DNA of 64,000 nt from contig CP119325.1 of the NCBI GenBank assembly GCA_029202525.1, positions 1,896,001 to 1,960,000 on the forward strand, given 5' to 3'. This stretch comes from Candidatus Pseudomonas phytovorans. Lineage in GTDB: Bacteria > Pseudomonadota > Gammaproteobacteria > Pseudomonadales > Pseudomonadaceae. Below the pieces are notes generated by a model. That model was not told where the DNA came from. It saw only the letters and a program-made list of their open reading frames with translations, and searched no databases. Positions within the stretch are counted from its first letter, which is position 1. The number at the start of each line of letters is the position of its first letter. The position numbers and the translations under genes are program-made. Positions 24,271-33,685 of the stretch are shown piece after piece.

Positions 24271-26912
24271 CAACGTTTCACCAATCCAGTCAGGCCGCCT
24301 GCAATCAGGGCGGCAGTATCGGCCAGAGCCACCAGCGGGTCGAGCCCGGCCGGCACGGCCATGTAGCGGGGTTCCCAATCCGGTTGGAATTTGTCCTTGA
24401 AGCGTCGAAGCCCCTGGAAGTTGTAAAGCTGTTCGCCACGGCGGAACACCATCGAGCCCAGGCGCTGGGTCAAGGGCGCGCCACGCCGCGGCTGAAGGCC
24501 GGAAAGCGGCACCATGCCCAGGCTGAAGCGCGAATAGTCATGGCCTTTGTAGTGCAGGATCAAACCGATCATCATGAACTCCATGGTCAGCTTCGGCGCT
24601 TCGGGGTGCGCACGCATCAGGTCGAGGCTGGCCAGTTCGTTGCTGTGGGTTTCCAGCAGGTTGGCAAAGGCCACTGGCCGGCCCTGGAAGCGAATCAGGG
24701 CAATGCGGAAGTGCTGCAGGTATTCCGGGCTGAAGCGCCCCAGCGAGAATCCTTTCTCGCGCACGTTCTTGACCCCTAGCCAGGCATCGGAAATTTCCTT
24801 CAGCTCTGCCAGCGGTGCGTGGCCGGGTTCGTGGATTTCCAGGCTAAGGCCGTCGCGGCCACCGCGGTTCCAGGTGTAGCGCAGGTCTTTCATTTCCTTG
24901 CCCTTGGCTTCGAGGTCGAAACGGCGCAAGTCGACACGGGCTTCTTCGCCCAGCTTGAGTGCGGTCAGGCCAATGTCCATATAGAACGGCAGGTTTTCGG
25001 CGCGCACCTGGTAGAACACCGGTCGGGCGTGGTGCAGGTCGCACAGGTCACGGAACTGCCAGATCATTTCGGCGCGCTCCTGGGCCGGGCCGATCGGGTC
25101 GTACAGGGCCACCAGGCTGCGGCCGCGACGGGCGTACATAAGGAAGGCATTGTCGCGCGGGTGGAACAGCAGCGCCTTGTCGCCGGTCAGGGCCAGGCCG
25201 CCGTCAGGCTGGTCGGAAGCCAGCAGAATACGGTTGGCGCGCTGCAGTTCTGCCTCGTCGGGCAGGTGGATAACCGGCGGCGCGGTGCGCAGCAACCAGG
25301 TCAGCGCCAAGGCAGCCAGCAGCAAGGCGCTGCCCATGGCGGCGCGCAGGCCGCGTGGGGCATCGGCATCGAGGGTGAACTGCCACCACAACTGATGGCT
25401 GTAGGGCACATCCTGGTAGGCGAACAGCAGCAGCCACACCGATGCGCCGACTGTGCAGGCGCTTGCCACCAGGAATACCGGCGAAAACGGCAGCTCCAGC
25501 AGGCGGCTGGGGCGGTAGAACGAGCGACGGAACAGCGCCAGCAGGGCGGCAGTGGACGTCAGCAGGCAAGCCTCTTCCCAGTCAAAGCCCTTGAGTAGCG
25601 ACAGCACGGCGCCCACCAGCAACAGCACGGTGGTCAGCAGCCAGGCGGCGGACAGGCGTCGGCGCAGGCCCTGGGCCAGCAGCAGGCACAGCACGCCGAT
25701 CAGGCTGGCGCCAAAGTGCGAGGCGTCGATCAACCGGTGCGGCACCAGAAAACCCATGTGCTCCAGACGCGTGTCGATCTCGGGGGTTACACCCGAAAAC
25801 AGCAGCACCACCCCAGACAGGAATACCAGTATCGACAGCACTGGTGCGGCCATCCCGGAGGCGGCCTTGATGGCCTGCTGTGCGAACAGCAGGCGCCGGG
25901 CTTCATTGGCCAGCAGCAACACGCAGGCCAGCAGCAGTGGCAGCACCACGTAGATCAGCCGGTACAGCAGCAGGGCGGCTGCCAGCGGCGCGGCACCGAG
26001 CTGGTCGGCAAAGGCCGCCAGCAGGATGGCTTCGAACACACCGACGCCGCCCGGCACGTGGCTGAGCACGCCTGCGGCCAGGGCCAGCAGGTAAACCAGC
26101 ACAAAGGCGCCGAAGGGTGGTGCTTCGGGCAGCAGCAGGTACAGCACGGTGGCGGCTGCTGCCACATCCAGCGCGGTAATCAGCAATTGCAGGGCGGCCA
26201 GCCGCGCGCCCGGCAGGCGCAGTGTGCGGCGGCCCAGTTGCACCAGCAGGTTGTTGGCCAGCGGCTGTTCGGCCAGGCGCCGACGGTACAAGCCGAACAC
26301 CAGCAGGGCGGATGCCACCAGCACGGCGGCGGCAATACCTGCCAGCAGGCCAGGTGCCAACCCCAGTGCGGTCGAGGCTGCCGGCAGATCGCTCAAGGTT
26401 GCCAAGGCGGCCAGGGGCGGCAGCGCGCAGCCCAGCGACAGGCTGGCAAACACTGTCATCCGTGCCACTTCACCAGCACCCAGCCCCTGACGTGCATACA
26501 GGCGGTAGCGTACCGAGCCGCCCGAAAGCATCGACAGGCCGATGGCGTTGCCGATGGCAAAAGCGCTGAAACCACCCAGCACCAGGCTACGTGCCGGCAG
26601 TTTCACGCCGGCATAGCGGCTGGCCGACCACTCGTAACCCAGCAGGATCACGAAACCGATCACAGTCGCCAGCAAAGCGCCCAGCACCGACTGGGCCGGC
26701 ACGCTGAGCATGGCATCGTGCAAGGCATAGATGTCCAGCTCGCTCAGCAGGTGGCGGCAGGCAATCAAGGCCATGGTGAACAACACCAGGGTCACCGCCA
26801 GGCCGATGGGCTGGCGGTAGCGGCTCAGGCGTTCGAGCAAAGGCAGACGCTGCACGGCACCAGGTAGCGCCGAAGCCAATGGCACCGGAGGTTCGGGGTT
26901 GTGTGCAGTCAT
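24270..26912 (-). CDS. mprF: Aminoacyl-phosphatidylglycerol synthase/flippase MprF
   Basis: 880 residues. The N-terminal half has about 14 membrane segments (flippase part; includes LGGFSAFAIGNAIGLSMLSG and HVPGGVGVFE). The C-terminal cytoplasmic domain from about residue 550 (DEAELQRANRILLASDQPDG, FLMYARRGRSLVALYDPIGP, LTMEFMMIGL) transfers Lys or Ala from aminoacyl-tRNA to phosphatidylglycerol. This lowers negative surface charge and gives resistance to cationic peptides. It is co-transcribed with the hydrolase gene. The 208 bp upstream (26913-27120) shows no clear operator. Confidence 0.93.
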   Translation of the reverse strand: MTAHNPEPPVPLASALPGAVQRLPLLERLSRYRQPIGLAVTLVLFTMALIACRHLLSELDIYALHDAMLSVPAQSVLGALLATVIGFVILLGYEWSASRYAGVKLPARSLVLGGFSAFAIGNAIGLSMLSGGSVRYRLYARQGLGAGEVARMTVFASLSLGCALPPLAALATLSDLPAASTALGLAPGLLAGIAAAVLVASALLVFGLYRRRLAEQPLANNLLVQLGRRTLRLPGARLAALQLLITALDVAAAATVLYLLLPEAPPFGAFVLVYLLALAAGVLSHVPGGVGVFEAILLAAFADQLGAAPLAAALLLYRLIYVVLPLLLACVLLLANEARRLLFAQQAIKAASGMAAPVLSILVFLSGVVLLFSGVTPEIDTRLEHMGFLVPHRLIDASHFGASLIGVLCLLLAQGLRRRLSAAWLLTTVLLLVGAVLSLLKGFDWEEACLLTSTAALLALFRRSFYRPSRLLELPFSPVFLVASACTVGASVWLLLFAYQDVPYSHQLWWQFTLDADAPRGLRAAMGSALLLAALALTWLLRTAPPVIHLPDEAELQRANRILLASDQPDGGLALTGDKALLFHPRDNAFLMYARRGRSLVALYDPIGPAQERAEMIWQFRDLCDLHHARPVFYQVRAENLPFYMDIGLTALKLGEEARVDLRRFDLEAKGKEMKDLRYTWNRGGRDGLSLEIHEPGHAPLAELKEISDAWLGVKNVREKGFSLGRFSPEYLQHFRIALIRFQGRPVAFANLLETHSNELASLDLMRAHPEAPKLTMEFMMIGLILHYKGHDYSRFSLGMVPLSGLQPRRGAPLTQRLGSMVFRRGEQLYNFQGLRRFKDKFQPDWEPRYMAVPAGLDPLVALADTAALIAGGLTGLVKR

Positions 26913-27123
26913 GGATTGCCTCGGGCATAGAGCGCGAGGTAGGGGGAAGGTACGGCCAAGTGAAAGTCCCTTAGGAAAACGTATCCAATGTTACTCCGGG
27001 CTCAGGCGCTTGCAGCGGCCTGGCAGGGTTAAAGATAGTTCATCCTGGGCACGATGCCTCAAGCCAGCGGATTGGCGGGAAGGCGGGGGAAATCGAAGCG
27101 ACGAAAAGCAGGAGGGCAGAAAC

Positions 27124-27162
27124 AACAAACCCCGCGCTGCTGTTACACAGGCGGGGTTTGTT
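27124..27162 (-). terminator. Terminator of tRNA-fMet copy 1
   Basis: AACAAACCCCGC and GCGGGGTTTGTT form a 12-bp stem 11 bp after the tRNA 3' end, followed leftward by GTTTC. Its sequence differs from the three terminators of the other copies. Confidence 0.85.
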
Positions 27163-27172
27163 CTGACGAATA

Positions 27173-27249
<77 letters not shown>

Positions 27250-27261
27250 TCAGTGGGGCGG

Positions 27262-27289
27262 ATTCTACAGCTTATAGAGCCTATGTAAA
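27262..27289 (-). promoter_or_regulatory. Promoter of tRNA-fMet copy 1
   Basis: TTTACA, 16-bp spacer, TAGAAT, then GC-rich discriminator CCGCCCC. It is weaker at -35 than the promoters of the other three copies. Confidence 0.75.
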
Positions 27290-27341
27290 GCTTTAACTAT
27301 TGATTTATAAGCATTTTTGTTTTTGATTTTTTCAATGCAAA

Positions 27342-27376
27342 GAAAAAGGCCACTGCGTTAACAGTGGCCTTTTCTT
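27342..27376 (-). terminator. Terminator of tRNA-fMet copy 2
   Basis: AAAAGGCCACTG, loop of six, CAGTGGCCTTTTTCT leftward. It starts within 10 bp of the tRNA end and is nearly identical to the terminators of copies 3 and 4. Confidence 0.88.
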
Positions 27377-27381
27377 GAACT

Positions 27382-27458
<77 letters not shown>

Positions 27459-27470
27459 TCTGTGGGGCGC

Positions 27471-27498
27471 ATTCTACAGTTTATTGAGAAGGGGTCAA
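27471..27498 (-). promoter_or_regulatory. Promoter of tRNA-fMet copy 2
   Basis: TTGACC, 16-bp spacer, TAGAAT, then discriminator GCGCCCC, as expected for stringently controlled stable-RNA promoters. Confidence 0.85.
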
Positions 27499-27552
27499 GC
27501 GTTAGTGTTTGATTTCATGCCTGTTTCTTGCCAGGCATTTTCTGGGCGCAAA

Positions 27553-27587
27553 GAAAAAGGCCACTGCGTTAACAGTGGCCTTTTCTT
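27553..27587 (-). terminator. Terminator of tRNA-fMet copy 3
   Basis: Same hairpin as copy 2: AAAAGGCCACTG, six-base loop, CAGTGGCCTTTTTCT leftward. Confidence 0.88.
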
Positions 27588-27592
27588 GAACT

Positions 27593-27669
<77 letters not shown>

Positions 27670-27681
27670 TCTGTGGGGCGC

Positions 27682-27709
27682 ATTCTACAGTTTGCTGACA
27701 AGGTGTCAA
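27682..27709 (-). promoter_or_regulatory. Promoter of tRNA-fMet copy 3
   Basis: Consensus TTGACA, 16-bp spacer, TAGAAT, discriminator GCGCCCC; predicted to be strong. Confidence 0.88.
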
Positions 27710-27764
27710 GCGCTAAGCCTTGATTTATCGGAGGTTTTTTCTTCGACACTTTTTTCAAGGCAAA

Positions 27765-27799
27765 GAAAAAGGCCACTGCATGAACAGTGGCCTTTTCTT
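27765..27799 (-). terminator. Terminator of tRNA-fMet copy 4
   Basis: AAAAGGCCACTG, loop TTCATG, CAGTGGCCTTTTTCT leftward. The stem is the same as in copies 2 and 3 and only the loop differs. Confidence 0.88.
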
Positions 27800-27804
27800 T
27801 AATC

Positions 27805-27881
<77 letters not shown>

Positions 27882-27894
27882 CCTGTGAGATCGA

Positions 27895-27922
27895 ATTCTA
27901 CGGATTTCCGCACCAGTGTCAA
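27895..27922 (-). promoter_or_regulatory. Promoter of tRNA-fMet copy 4
   Basis: Consensus TTGACA, 16-bp spacer, TAGAAT. The discriminator TCGATCTC is less GC-rich than in copies 2 and 3. No gene lies in 27923-28095. Confidence 0.85.
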
Positions 27923-28064
27923 GCAGTTTTGTTGGAAAACCCTTTTTTGTTCAAACCCTTAGCGCTTGCTTGCAGCAAGCGGCTCAGGCGCGACGGGGCT
28001 TTCAGGCAGTTTGTCGCGTGACGCAGCGGCTGAGGTGTTTCAGTTAAGTCGCATGCGATACTAT

Positions 28065-28080
28065 CTGTATGAATTTACAG
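28065..28080. promoter_or_regulatory. LexA box upstream of dinB
   Basis: CTGTATGAATTTACAG fits the SOS-box consensus CTGT-N8-ACAG perfectly. It lies 15 bp before the dinB ATG and just downstream of a possible -10 (TACTAT), so LexA should block transcription until DNA damage. Confidence 0.9.
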
Positions 28081-28095
28081 TACTGACGGTCATCC

Positions 28096-29160
28096 ATGTC
28101 CTTGCGCAAGATCATCCATGTCGACTGCGATTGCTTCTACGCCGCGATCGAGATGCGTGACGACCCGCGCCTGGCCGGGCGGCCCATGGCGGTTGGGGGC
28201 TCGCCCGAGCACCGTGGGGTGATCGCCACCTGCAACTATGAAGCGCGTGCCTATGGTGTGCGCTCGGCCATGTCGTCACGCCATGCGCTGAAGCTGTGCC
28301 CTGACCTGTTGATCGTCAAACCGCGCTTCGAGGCCTACCGTGAGGCCTCGCGGGAAATCCATGCGATCTTCCGCGACTACACCGAGCTGATCGAGCCTTT
28401 GTCGCTGGATGAAGCCTATCTGGATGTGAGCGACAGCCAGTGGTATTCGGGCAGTGCCACGCGCATCGCTGAAGATATCCGCCGGCGTGTCGCCCGCACT
28501 TTGCATATCACCGTGTCGGCAGGCGTGGCGCCGAACAAGTTTCTGGCCAAGATCGCCAGTGACTGGCGCAAGCCCAATGGGCTGTTCGTGATTACCCCGG
28601 GCGAGGTGGAGGCCTTTGTCTCGGCCTTGCCAGTGGCCAGGTTGCATGGGGTGGGCAAGGTAACTGCAGATAAACTGACGCGGCTGGGTATTGAAACCTG
28701 CCTTGACCTGCGTGAATGGCAGCGCCTGGCCTTGGTGCGGGAGTTCGGCAGCTTTGGCGAGCGTTTGTGGGGGCTGGCGCGGGGTATTGATGAGCGCGCA
28801 GTACATAATGACAGCCGCAGGCAATCGGTCAGCGTGGAAAACACCTACGACACCGACCTGCCAGACCTGGCCAGCTGCCTGGCGCGGTTGCCCGAGCTGC
28901 TGGATAGCCTGAACGAGCGCATCGCGCGCATGGACAGCAGTTATCGGCCGGACAAGCCGTTCGTCAAGGTCAAGTTCCATGACTTCAGCCAGACCACTAT
29001 GGAGCAGGCAGGGGCCGGGCGGGACCTTGAAAGTTATCGACAGCTACTGGGCCAGGCGTTCGCCCGCGGTGGCAAGCCGGTGCGCTTGCTGGGGGTAGGG
29101 GTAAGGTTGCGCGATTTGCGCGGGGCGCATGAGCAGCTGGAGCTGTTTCCACCGAAATGA
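28096..29160 (+). CDS. dinB: DNA polymerase IV (Y family)
   Basis: 354 residues; error-prone translesion polymerase. Metal-binding acidic residues are in HVDCDCFYAAIE (D10, D12 region) and SLDEAYLDV near residue 105. Palm, fingers, a helix-hairpin-helix thumb (LPVARLHGVGKVTADKL) and little finger follow. The C-terminus QLELFPPK contains a beta-clamp binding motif (QLxLF). It is under LexA control by the box at 28065 and is followed by a short terminator. Confidence 0.96.
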   Translation: MSLRKIIHVDCDCFYAAIEMRDDPRLAGRPMAVGGSPEHRGVIATCNYEARAYGVRSAMSSRHALKLCPDLLIVKPRFEAYREASREIHAIFRDYTELIEPLSLDEAYLDVSDSQWYSGSATRIAEDIRRRVARTLHITVSAGVAPNKFLAKIASDWRKPNGLFVITPGEVEAFVSALPVARLHGVGKVTADKLTRLGIETCLDLREWQRLALVREFGSFGERLWGLARGIDERAVHNDSRRQSVSVENTYDTDLPDLASCLARLPELLDSLNERIARMDSSYRPDKPFVKVKFHDFSQTTMEQAGAGRDLESYRQLLGQAFARGGKPVRLLGVGVRLRDLRGAHEQLELFPPK

Positions 29161-29188
29161 AAGGGGCCGCATAGCGGCCCTTTCTGTT
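29160..29188. terminator. Terminator between dinB and the lipoprotein gene
   Basis: AAAGGGGCCGC, ATA, GCGGCCCTTTCTGTT. It fills the 26-bp gap between convergent genes and reaches the stop codon of the leftward gene. Confidence 0.75.
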
Positions 29189-30140
29189 ACTGCGCGCCGG
29201 GGTCTGCCACCAACCGGCCAGTGGCCTTGGTCAGCGACTGCAGAAACTCCTGCTGCAGCTCCGGATCGTTGCGGGTCAGCTCGATCAGGCTTTGTTCCAT
29301 TTCACTGGCTTCTTCTTCTAGGCCCAGCTCCGACAGGCGCTTGACCCGATGGACCCATTGGCCGACATCGTCATCTTCAAGGTCGTCGAAGATCAGCTCA
29401 TGGGCTTCAAGCAGTTTGTTGCGCAGGGTGGCGCTGACCAGCAGGCTGGCATCGCCACGTACTGCGTTGTCCTCGTCGAGTACCTGAAGGTGCAGGGTGC
29501 CGACGTGGTTGAGGTTTTGCTCGGAAAACGGGCTGTCGAGCAGGTTCAGGCGCAGCACGCCGTTCCTGTCGGTGGTCAGTTCGTGGGTCATCTTGCCAGC
29601 CTTGACCTCGACCAGACGTTCGCTCCAGGGCACGCTGGTGGATTCCTCGCGCTTGCCTTTTTGCACTTCGCTGATGCCGGCCAGGTTCTGCTGGGCACGC
29701 CCGTTGGACGGCACGTTCATGAACGGGTTGAGGCCGTCCACGCCGTAGCTCAGCCAGTCGTGGGTGATGCTTTCTGGCAGGTTGCCCAAGGCGAAGACAT
29801 TGACCACGTTGGCGCCGACGCCCGCCACCACAGCCACTGCACCCAGCGGGATCTCGTAGACCTCCCGCCAGGGCTGGTACGGCGTATAGCGGTCATAGCG
29901 ACGGGTGACTTCGAACTCGGTGACTTCGAAGCGCTTCTGCTCATGCACGCGCACACGTCGTTGCGGAAGCTCCATCACCTTCGGCTCGCCGACATCGATC
30001 TGCAGGGTGTGCTCGAGCAATTTGCGCTCGACGCGCTCCTCATGGTCGCTGCGCTGGGACATCTGGTTGGCGCAACCGCTGACGAGCAGGGCGCCGCACA
30101 GTGCGGCGCCCCCCAGGGGAAAAGTACTTCGCTTGAACAT
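29187..30140 (-). CDS. Predicted lipoprotein of unknown function
   Basis: 317 residues from the ATG at 30140; a GTG 6 bp upstream is possible. The lipobox LLVSGC places the lipidated Cys at residue 23. A hydrophobic stretch (LGAVAVVAGVGANVVNVFAL) near residues 98-118 interrupts an otherwise soluble protein, and the C-terminal third is acidic and helical (LIFDDLEDDDVGQWVHRVKRL). No enzyme motif was recognised. It starts about 20 bp after the proS stop on the same strand and may be co-transcribed with proS. Confidence 0.8.
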   Translation of the reverse strand: MFKRSTFPLGGAALCGALLVSGCANQMSQRSDHEERVERKLLEHTLQIDVGEPKVMELPQRRVRVHEQKRFEVTEFEVTRRYDRYTPYQPWREVYEIPLGAVAVVAGVGANVVNVFALGNLPESITHDWLSYGVDGLNPFMNVPSNGRAQQNLAGISEVQKGKREESTSVPWSERLVEVKAGKMTHELTTDRNGVLRLNLLDSPFSEQNLNHVGTLHLQVLDEDNAVRGDASLLVSATLRNKLLEAHELIFDDLEDDDVGQWVHRVKRLSELGLEEEASEMEQSLIELTRNDPELQQEFLQSLTKATGRLVADPGAQ

Positions 30141-30160
30141 GGTCACTCGTGCATTGGTTA

Positions 30161-31876
30161 TCAGCGGCGAACGCGGGCCTGCAGGAAGGTCAGCACGTCA
30201 TTGACGGGCATTGGCTGAGCGTCCTGCTCGGTGCGGTGTTTGTACTCAATGTTGCCATCGGCCAGGCCGCGATCGCTTACAACGATGCGGTGCGGGATGC
30301 CGATCAGCTCCATGTCGGCAAACTTGATGCCTGGGCTGGTCTTCTTGTCGCGGTCGTCCAGCAGCACCTCGAAGCCGGCGGCGGTCAGTTCGGCGTACAG
30401 CTTGTCAGTTGCCTCGCGGACCACCTCGGTTTCGTAGCGCAGCGGTACCAGGGCGATCTGGAACGGGGCCAGGGCGTCGTTCCAGATGATGCCCTTGTCG
30501 TCATAGCTCTGCTCGATGGCAGCTGCGACCACGCGGGACACACCGATGCCGTAGCAGCCCATCGACAGCACGACCGGCTTGCCATTCTCGCCCAGTACCT
30601 GGCACTTCAGCGCCTCGCTGTACTTGGTGCCCAACTGGAAGATGTGGCCCACTTCGATACCGCGCTTGATCACCAGGGTGCCCTGGCCGTCCGGGCTTGG
30701 GTCGCCTTCGACCACGTTACGCAGGTCGGCAACCTGTGGAACCGGCAGGTCACGCTCCCAGTTCACGCCAAAGTAGTGCTTGTCGTCGATGTTGGCGCCG
30801 ATGCCGAAATCGCTCATCAGGGCGACCGAGCGGTCGATGATGATTTCCAGCGGCAGGTTGAGCGGGCCGAGCGAGCCGGCGCCAGCGCCGATGGCGTCGC
30901 GCAGTTCGGCTTCAGTGGCCATGACCAGTGGATCGGCAACCTGCTCCAGCTTGGTGGCCTTGATTTCGTTCAGCTCGTGGTCGCCGCGAACGATCAGGGC
31001 AATCAGCTTGCCTTCTTCGGCGCCGCGCACGATCAGGGTCTTGACGGTCTTCTCGATCGCCAGGCCATGGTTTTCGACCAGTTGCGCAATGGTCTTGGCC
31101 TCTGGTGTGTCGACCAGGCGCAGCTGCTCAGTAGGGGCAGGGCGCACGGTTTCACGCGGGATAGCCTCGGCCTTCTCGATGTTGGCGGCGTAGTCGGAGC
31201 TGTCGCTGAAGATCACGTCGTCTTCGCCGGACGACGCCAGTACGTGGAATTCGTGCGAGTAGCTGCCACCGATCGAGCCGGTGTCGGCCTGCACTGGGCG
31301 GAAGTCCAGGCCCAGGCGGGTGAAGACGTTGCTGTACGCCTGGTGCATGCGGTCGTAGGTTTCCTGCAGGGAAGCCTGGTCGGCATGGAACGAGTAGGCG
31401 TCCTTCATGATGAATTCGCGGCCGCGCATCAGGCCGAAGCGTGGGCGGATCTCGTCACGGAACTTGGTCTGGATCTGGTACATGTTGAGCGGCAGCTGTT
31501 TATAGCTGGACAGCTCGTTGCGGGCCAGGTCAGTGATGACTTCTTCGTGGGTCGGGCCAACGCAGAAGTCGCGCTGGTGGCGATCCTTCAGGCGCAGCAG
31601 TTCTGGGCCGTATTGTTCCCAGCGGCCGGATTCCTGCCACAGCTCGGCAGGCTGGATGCTTGGCATCAGCACTTCCAGAGCGCCGGCGGCGTTCATTTCC
31701 TCACGCACCACGGCCTCGACCTTGCGCATTACCCGCAGGCCCATCGGCAGCCAGGTGTACAGGCCGGAGGCCAGTTTGCGGATCATGCCGGCACGCAGCA
31801 TGAGCTGATGGCTGATGACCACTGCGTCGGCAGGGGTTTCTTTCTGGGTGGCGAGCAAATATTGACTGGTGCGCAT
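30161..31876 (-). CDS. proS: Prolyl-tRNA synthetase
   Basis: 571 residues; charges tRNA-Pro in the cytoplasm. It is the bacterial long form, with class II motif 1/2 regions (GLYTWLPMGLRVMRKVEAVV, FRDEIRPRFGLMRGREFIMKD), an inserted editing domain (about 225-400, with DTPEAKTIAQLV), motif 3 (GCYGIGVSRVVAAAIEQ) and a C-terminal anticodon-binding domain (IALVPLRYETEVV). The ATG at 31876 starts MRTSQYLLATQKETPADA, the usual N-terminus. Confidence 0.97.
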   Translation of the reverse strand: MRTSQYLLATQKETPADAVVISHQLMLRAGMIRKLASGLYTWLPMGLRVMRKVEAVVREEMNAAGALEVLMPSIQPAELWQESGRWEQYGPELLRLKDRHQRDFCVGPTHEEVITDLARNELSSYKQLPLNMYQIQTKFRDEIRPRFGLMRGREFIMKDAYSFHADQASLQETYDRMHQAYSNVFTRLGLDFRPVQADTGSIGGSYSHEFHVLASSGEDDVIFSDSSDYAANIEKAEAIPRETVRPAPTEQLRLVDTPEAKTIAQLVENHGLAIEKTVKTLIVRGAEEGKLIALIVRGDHELNEIKATKLEQVADPLVMATEAELRDAIGAGAGSLGPLNLPLEIIIDRSVALMSDFGIGANIDDKHYFGVNWERDLPVPQVADLRNVVEGDPSPDGQGTLVIKRGIEVGHIFQLGTKYSEALKCQVLGENGKPVVLSMGCYGIGVSRVVAAAIEQSYDDKGIIWNDALAPFQIALVPLRYETEVVREATDKLYAELTAAGFEVLLDDRDKKTSPGIKFADMELIGIPHRIVVSDRGLADGNIEYKHRTEQDAQPMPVNDVLTFLQARVRR

Positions 31877-31981
31877 GGTTAGCCGTGTCGATTGCCTAAG
31901 ACGTTGAAATAGCCCCGCATTGTACGGGGGCGAAACGAAGGCGTACAGGATGCCCCAGGGCGTGACGCTTGTCAGCCAAGA

Positions 31982-32009
31982 AAAAGCCCGGCGAGATCGC
32001 CGGGCTTTT
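31982..32009. terminator. Terminator of the OprD-family porin gene
   Basis: AAAAGCCCGGCG, AGAT, CGCCGGGCTTTT: perfect 12-bp stem between the porin stop (32036) and the proS promoter region, usable in both directions. Confidence 0.88.
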
Positions 32010-32035
32010 CAGGTGCGGGGCACTGCAAGCCAGGC

Positions 32036-33319
32036 TTACAGGATGCTCAGCGGGTACTCCACGATCAGACGCAGTTCGTCGATCGATGGGGAACCGTAGT
32101 AAACGCCATCGCCCGAACGGTAGGTGGCCTGACGTACGCGCAAGCTCAGGTCCTTGGCCGGGCCGCTTTGCAGCACGTACTTGACGTCGATGTCGCGTTC
32201 CCATTCCTTGCCGCTGTCGGTGGTGCGGGTGGTTGCACCGCTACCGCGCACGTAACGGGTCATGAAGGTCAGGCCTGGTACGCCGAACTCGGCGAAGTTC
32301 AGGTCGTAGCGTGCCTGCCAGGACTTCTCGTCTTCGGCGTTGAAGTCGGAGCGGGCAACGGAGTTGGCCAGGAAGATGGTGCCGCCACCGTCGACGCCGT
32401 AGGCATAGTCGCCGTCGCCGCTGACTTTCTGGTACGCCAGGGTGAAGGTGTGGGCGCCAATGTTGTAGGCGGCCGAAAGGCTGGCTGCAATGTTGTCGAG
32501 TTCGTCGCTGCCGTCGGCCTTGCTGACGAATGCGCCGGTCAGGTTATTGCCGACAGACTTGGTGTCATAGATGTTGAAGTCGAACACCAGGCCTTGCTTG
32601 TCGCTGATCGGCAGCGCCCAGTTGATGTTGCCGTACCACTTGCGGAAGTGATCTTCGATGCGCGAGTAGTAAACGCTGGTGCTGAGGTTGTCATTGATGG
32701 CGTAGGTGCCACCGAAGACGTTGGCCTCGGTCAGGCGCAGGCTGTCGTGGTAAGTCTGGGCCTGGGCGTTCAGCGCGGTGAAGTGACCGGCATGCAGGGT
32801 CAGACCATCGATTTCGTTGCTGGTGATCAGGCCACCTTCGGCAACTTCAGGCAGCAGTCGGCTGTCGTCGGTAGCCAATACTGGCAGCGCGGTGAACTGG
32901 TCGCCGAACTTGAGCACGGTGTTGGAAATGCGCATTTTGACTGCGCCGCCGCCTTCGGAGTAGTCATCTTGCGAGCGACCGTCGGAGCCCTCCGGGAACA
33001 GACCGGTACCGGCGCGGCCTTTGCCGCTGTCCAGCTTGATGCCCAGCATGCCGATGGCGTCGACACCGAAGCCTACGGTGCCTTGGGTGAAGCCGGATTC
33101 GAAGGTGCCGAGGAAGCCAAGGCCGGTTTCTTCAACGCGGCTCTGGGAACCAGACGGGACGTTGCGGAAGTCTCGGCTGAAATACAGCATGCGGGTCTTG
33201 ACGTTCAGCTTGCTGTCTTCAATGAAACCTTTGGACTCGTCTTGTGCCGAGGCCATTGCCAACTGCGAGGTCCCTGCCGCAACGGCCAGGGCGATCATGC
33301 TCCACTTCATCACGCGCAT
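32036..33319 (-). CDS. OprD-family outer membrane porin
   Basis: 427 residues from an ATG with GGAG about 9 bp upstream. It has a signal peptide (about 1-25), then the family start FIEDSKLNVKTRMLYFSRDF, internal features GLGFLGTFESGFTQGTVGFG, SRLLPEVAEGGLI and RYDLNFAEFGVPGLTFMTRY, and C-terminal strand LIVEYPLSIL. It is an 18-stranded substrate-specific channel for amino acids or small carboxylates. The subgroup looks OprE/OprQ-like, but the substrate cannot be told from the sequence. It is monocistronic and ends in its own terminator. Confidence 0.92.
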   Translation of the reverse strand: MRVMKWSMIALAVAAGTSQLAMASAQDESKGFIEDSKLNVKTRMLYFSRDFRNVPSGSQSRVEETGLGFLGTFESGFTQGTVGFGVDAIGMLGIKLDSGKGRAGTGLFPEGSDGRSQDDYSEGGGAVKMRISNTVLKFGDQFTALPVLATDDSRLLPEVAEGGLITSNEIDGLTLHAGHFTALNAQAQTYHDSLRLTEANVFGGTYAINDNLSTSVYYSRIEDHFRKWYGNINWALPISDKQGLVFDFNIYDTKSVGNNLTGAFVSKADGSDELDNIAASLSAAYNIGAHTFTLAYQKVSGDGDYAYGVDGGGTIFLANSVARSDFNAEDEKSWQARYDLNFAEFGVPGLTFMTRYVRGSGATTRTTDSGKEWERDIDVKYVLQSGPAKDLSLRVRQATYRSGDGVYYGSPSIDELRLIVEYPLSIL

Positions 33320-33445
33320 CGTGATTTGCTCCTTTGGTTTTTAGGAAGAGTACCGCTGCGCCCAAGTGTTTTAGTTATAGGGTGCAGCTCTTTCTTGTTA
33401 TGTCGGCGAAAATGTATAGCACGCTGACTGTTGTTGGCGATATGG

Positions 33446-33685
33446 CTATATAAACTCTTTTCGGAACTTTTTTACCATGTCGCTTTTAGGTATTTCCATG
33501 TCGCAAATCACGCCCCGTTTTTCGGGGTCGAGTAACGCCAGCGTTGTTCCTGTGGCCGTAACGAATCTGTAACTACCGATTCTGGCTAAGGAAACTCCCT
33601 GGTAACCAATGCCGCTGTTGTTATTTGTCGCGTACAGCTGCCATTGCAGATGTCGTGCCGACTTGGCGTGAAGGGAATGCAACAA
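33446..33685 (-). CDS. Possible small protein or gene remnant in an AT-richer gap
   Basis: A 79-residue open frame that begins only with TTG codons and has no visible ribosome site. The C-terminal half looks protein-like (ARIGSYRFVTATGTTLALLD, then EKRGVICDMEIPKSDMVKKF). Base composition is clearly less GC-rich than the neighbours. It could be a small gene, the end of a decayed one, or chance. No family recognised. Confidence 0.3.
   Translation of the reverse strand: MLHSLHAKSARHLQWQLYATNNNSGIGYQGVSLARIGSYRFVTATGTTLALLDPEKRGVICDMEIPKSDMVKKFRKEFI

Noticed and set aside
30149..31882. 577-codon plus-strand frame opposite proS
   Set aside because: Almost coextensive with proS and of V/H/Q/G-rich shadow composition; proS has all class II synthetase motifs.
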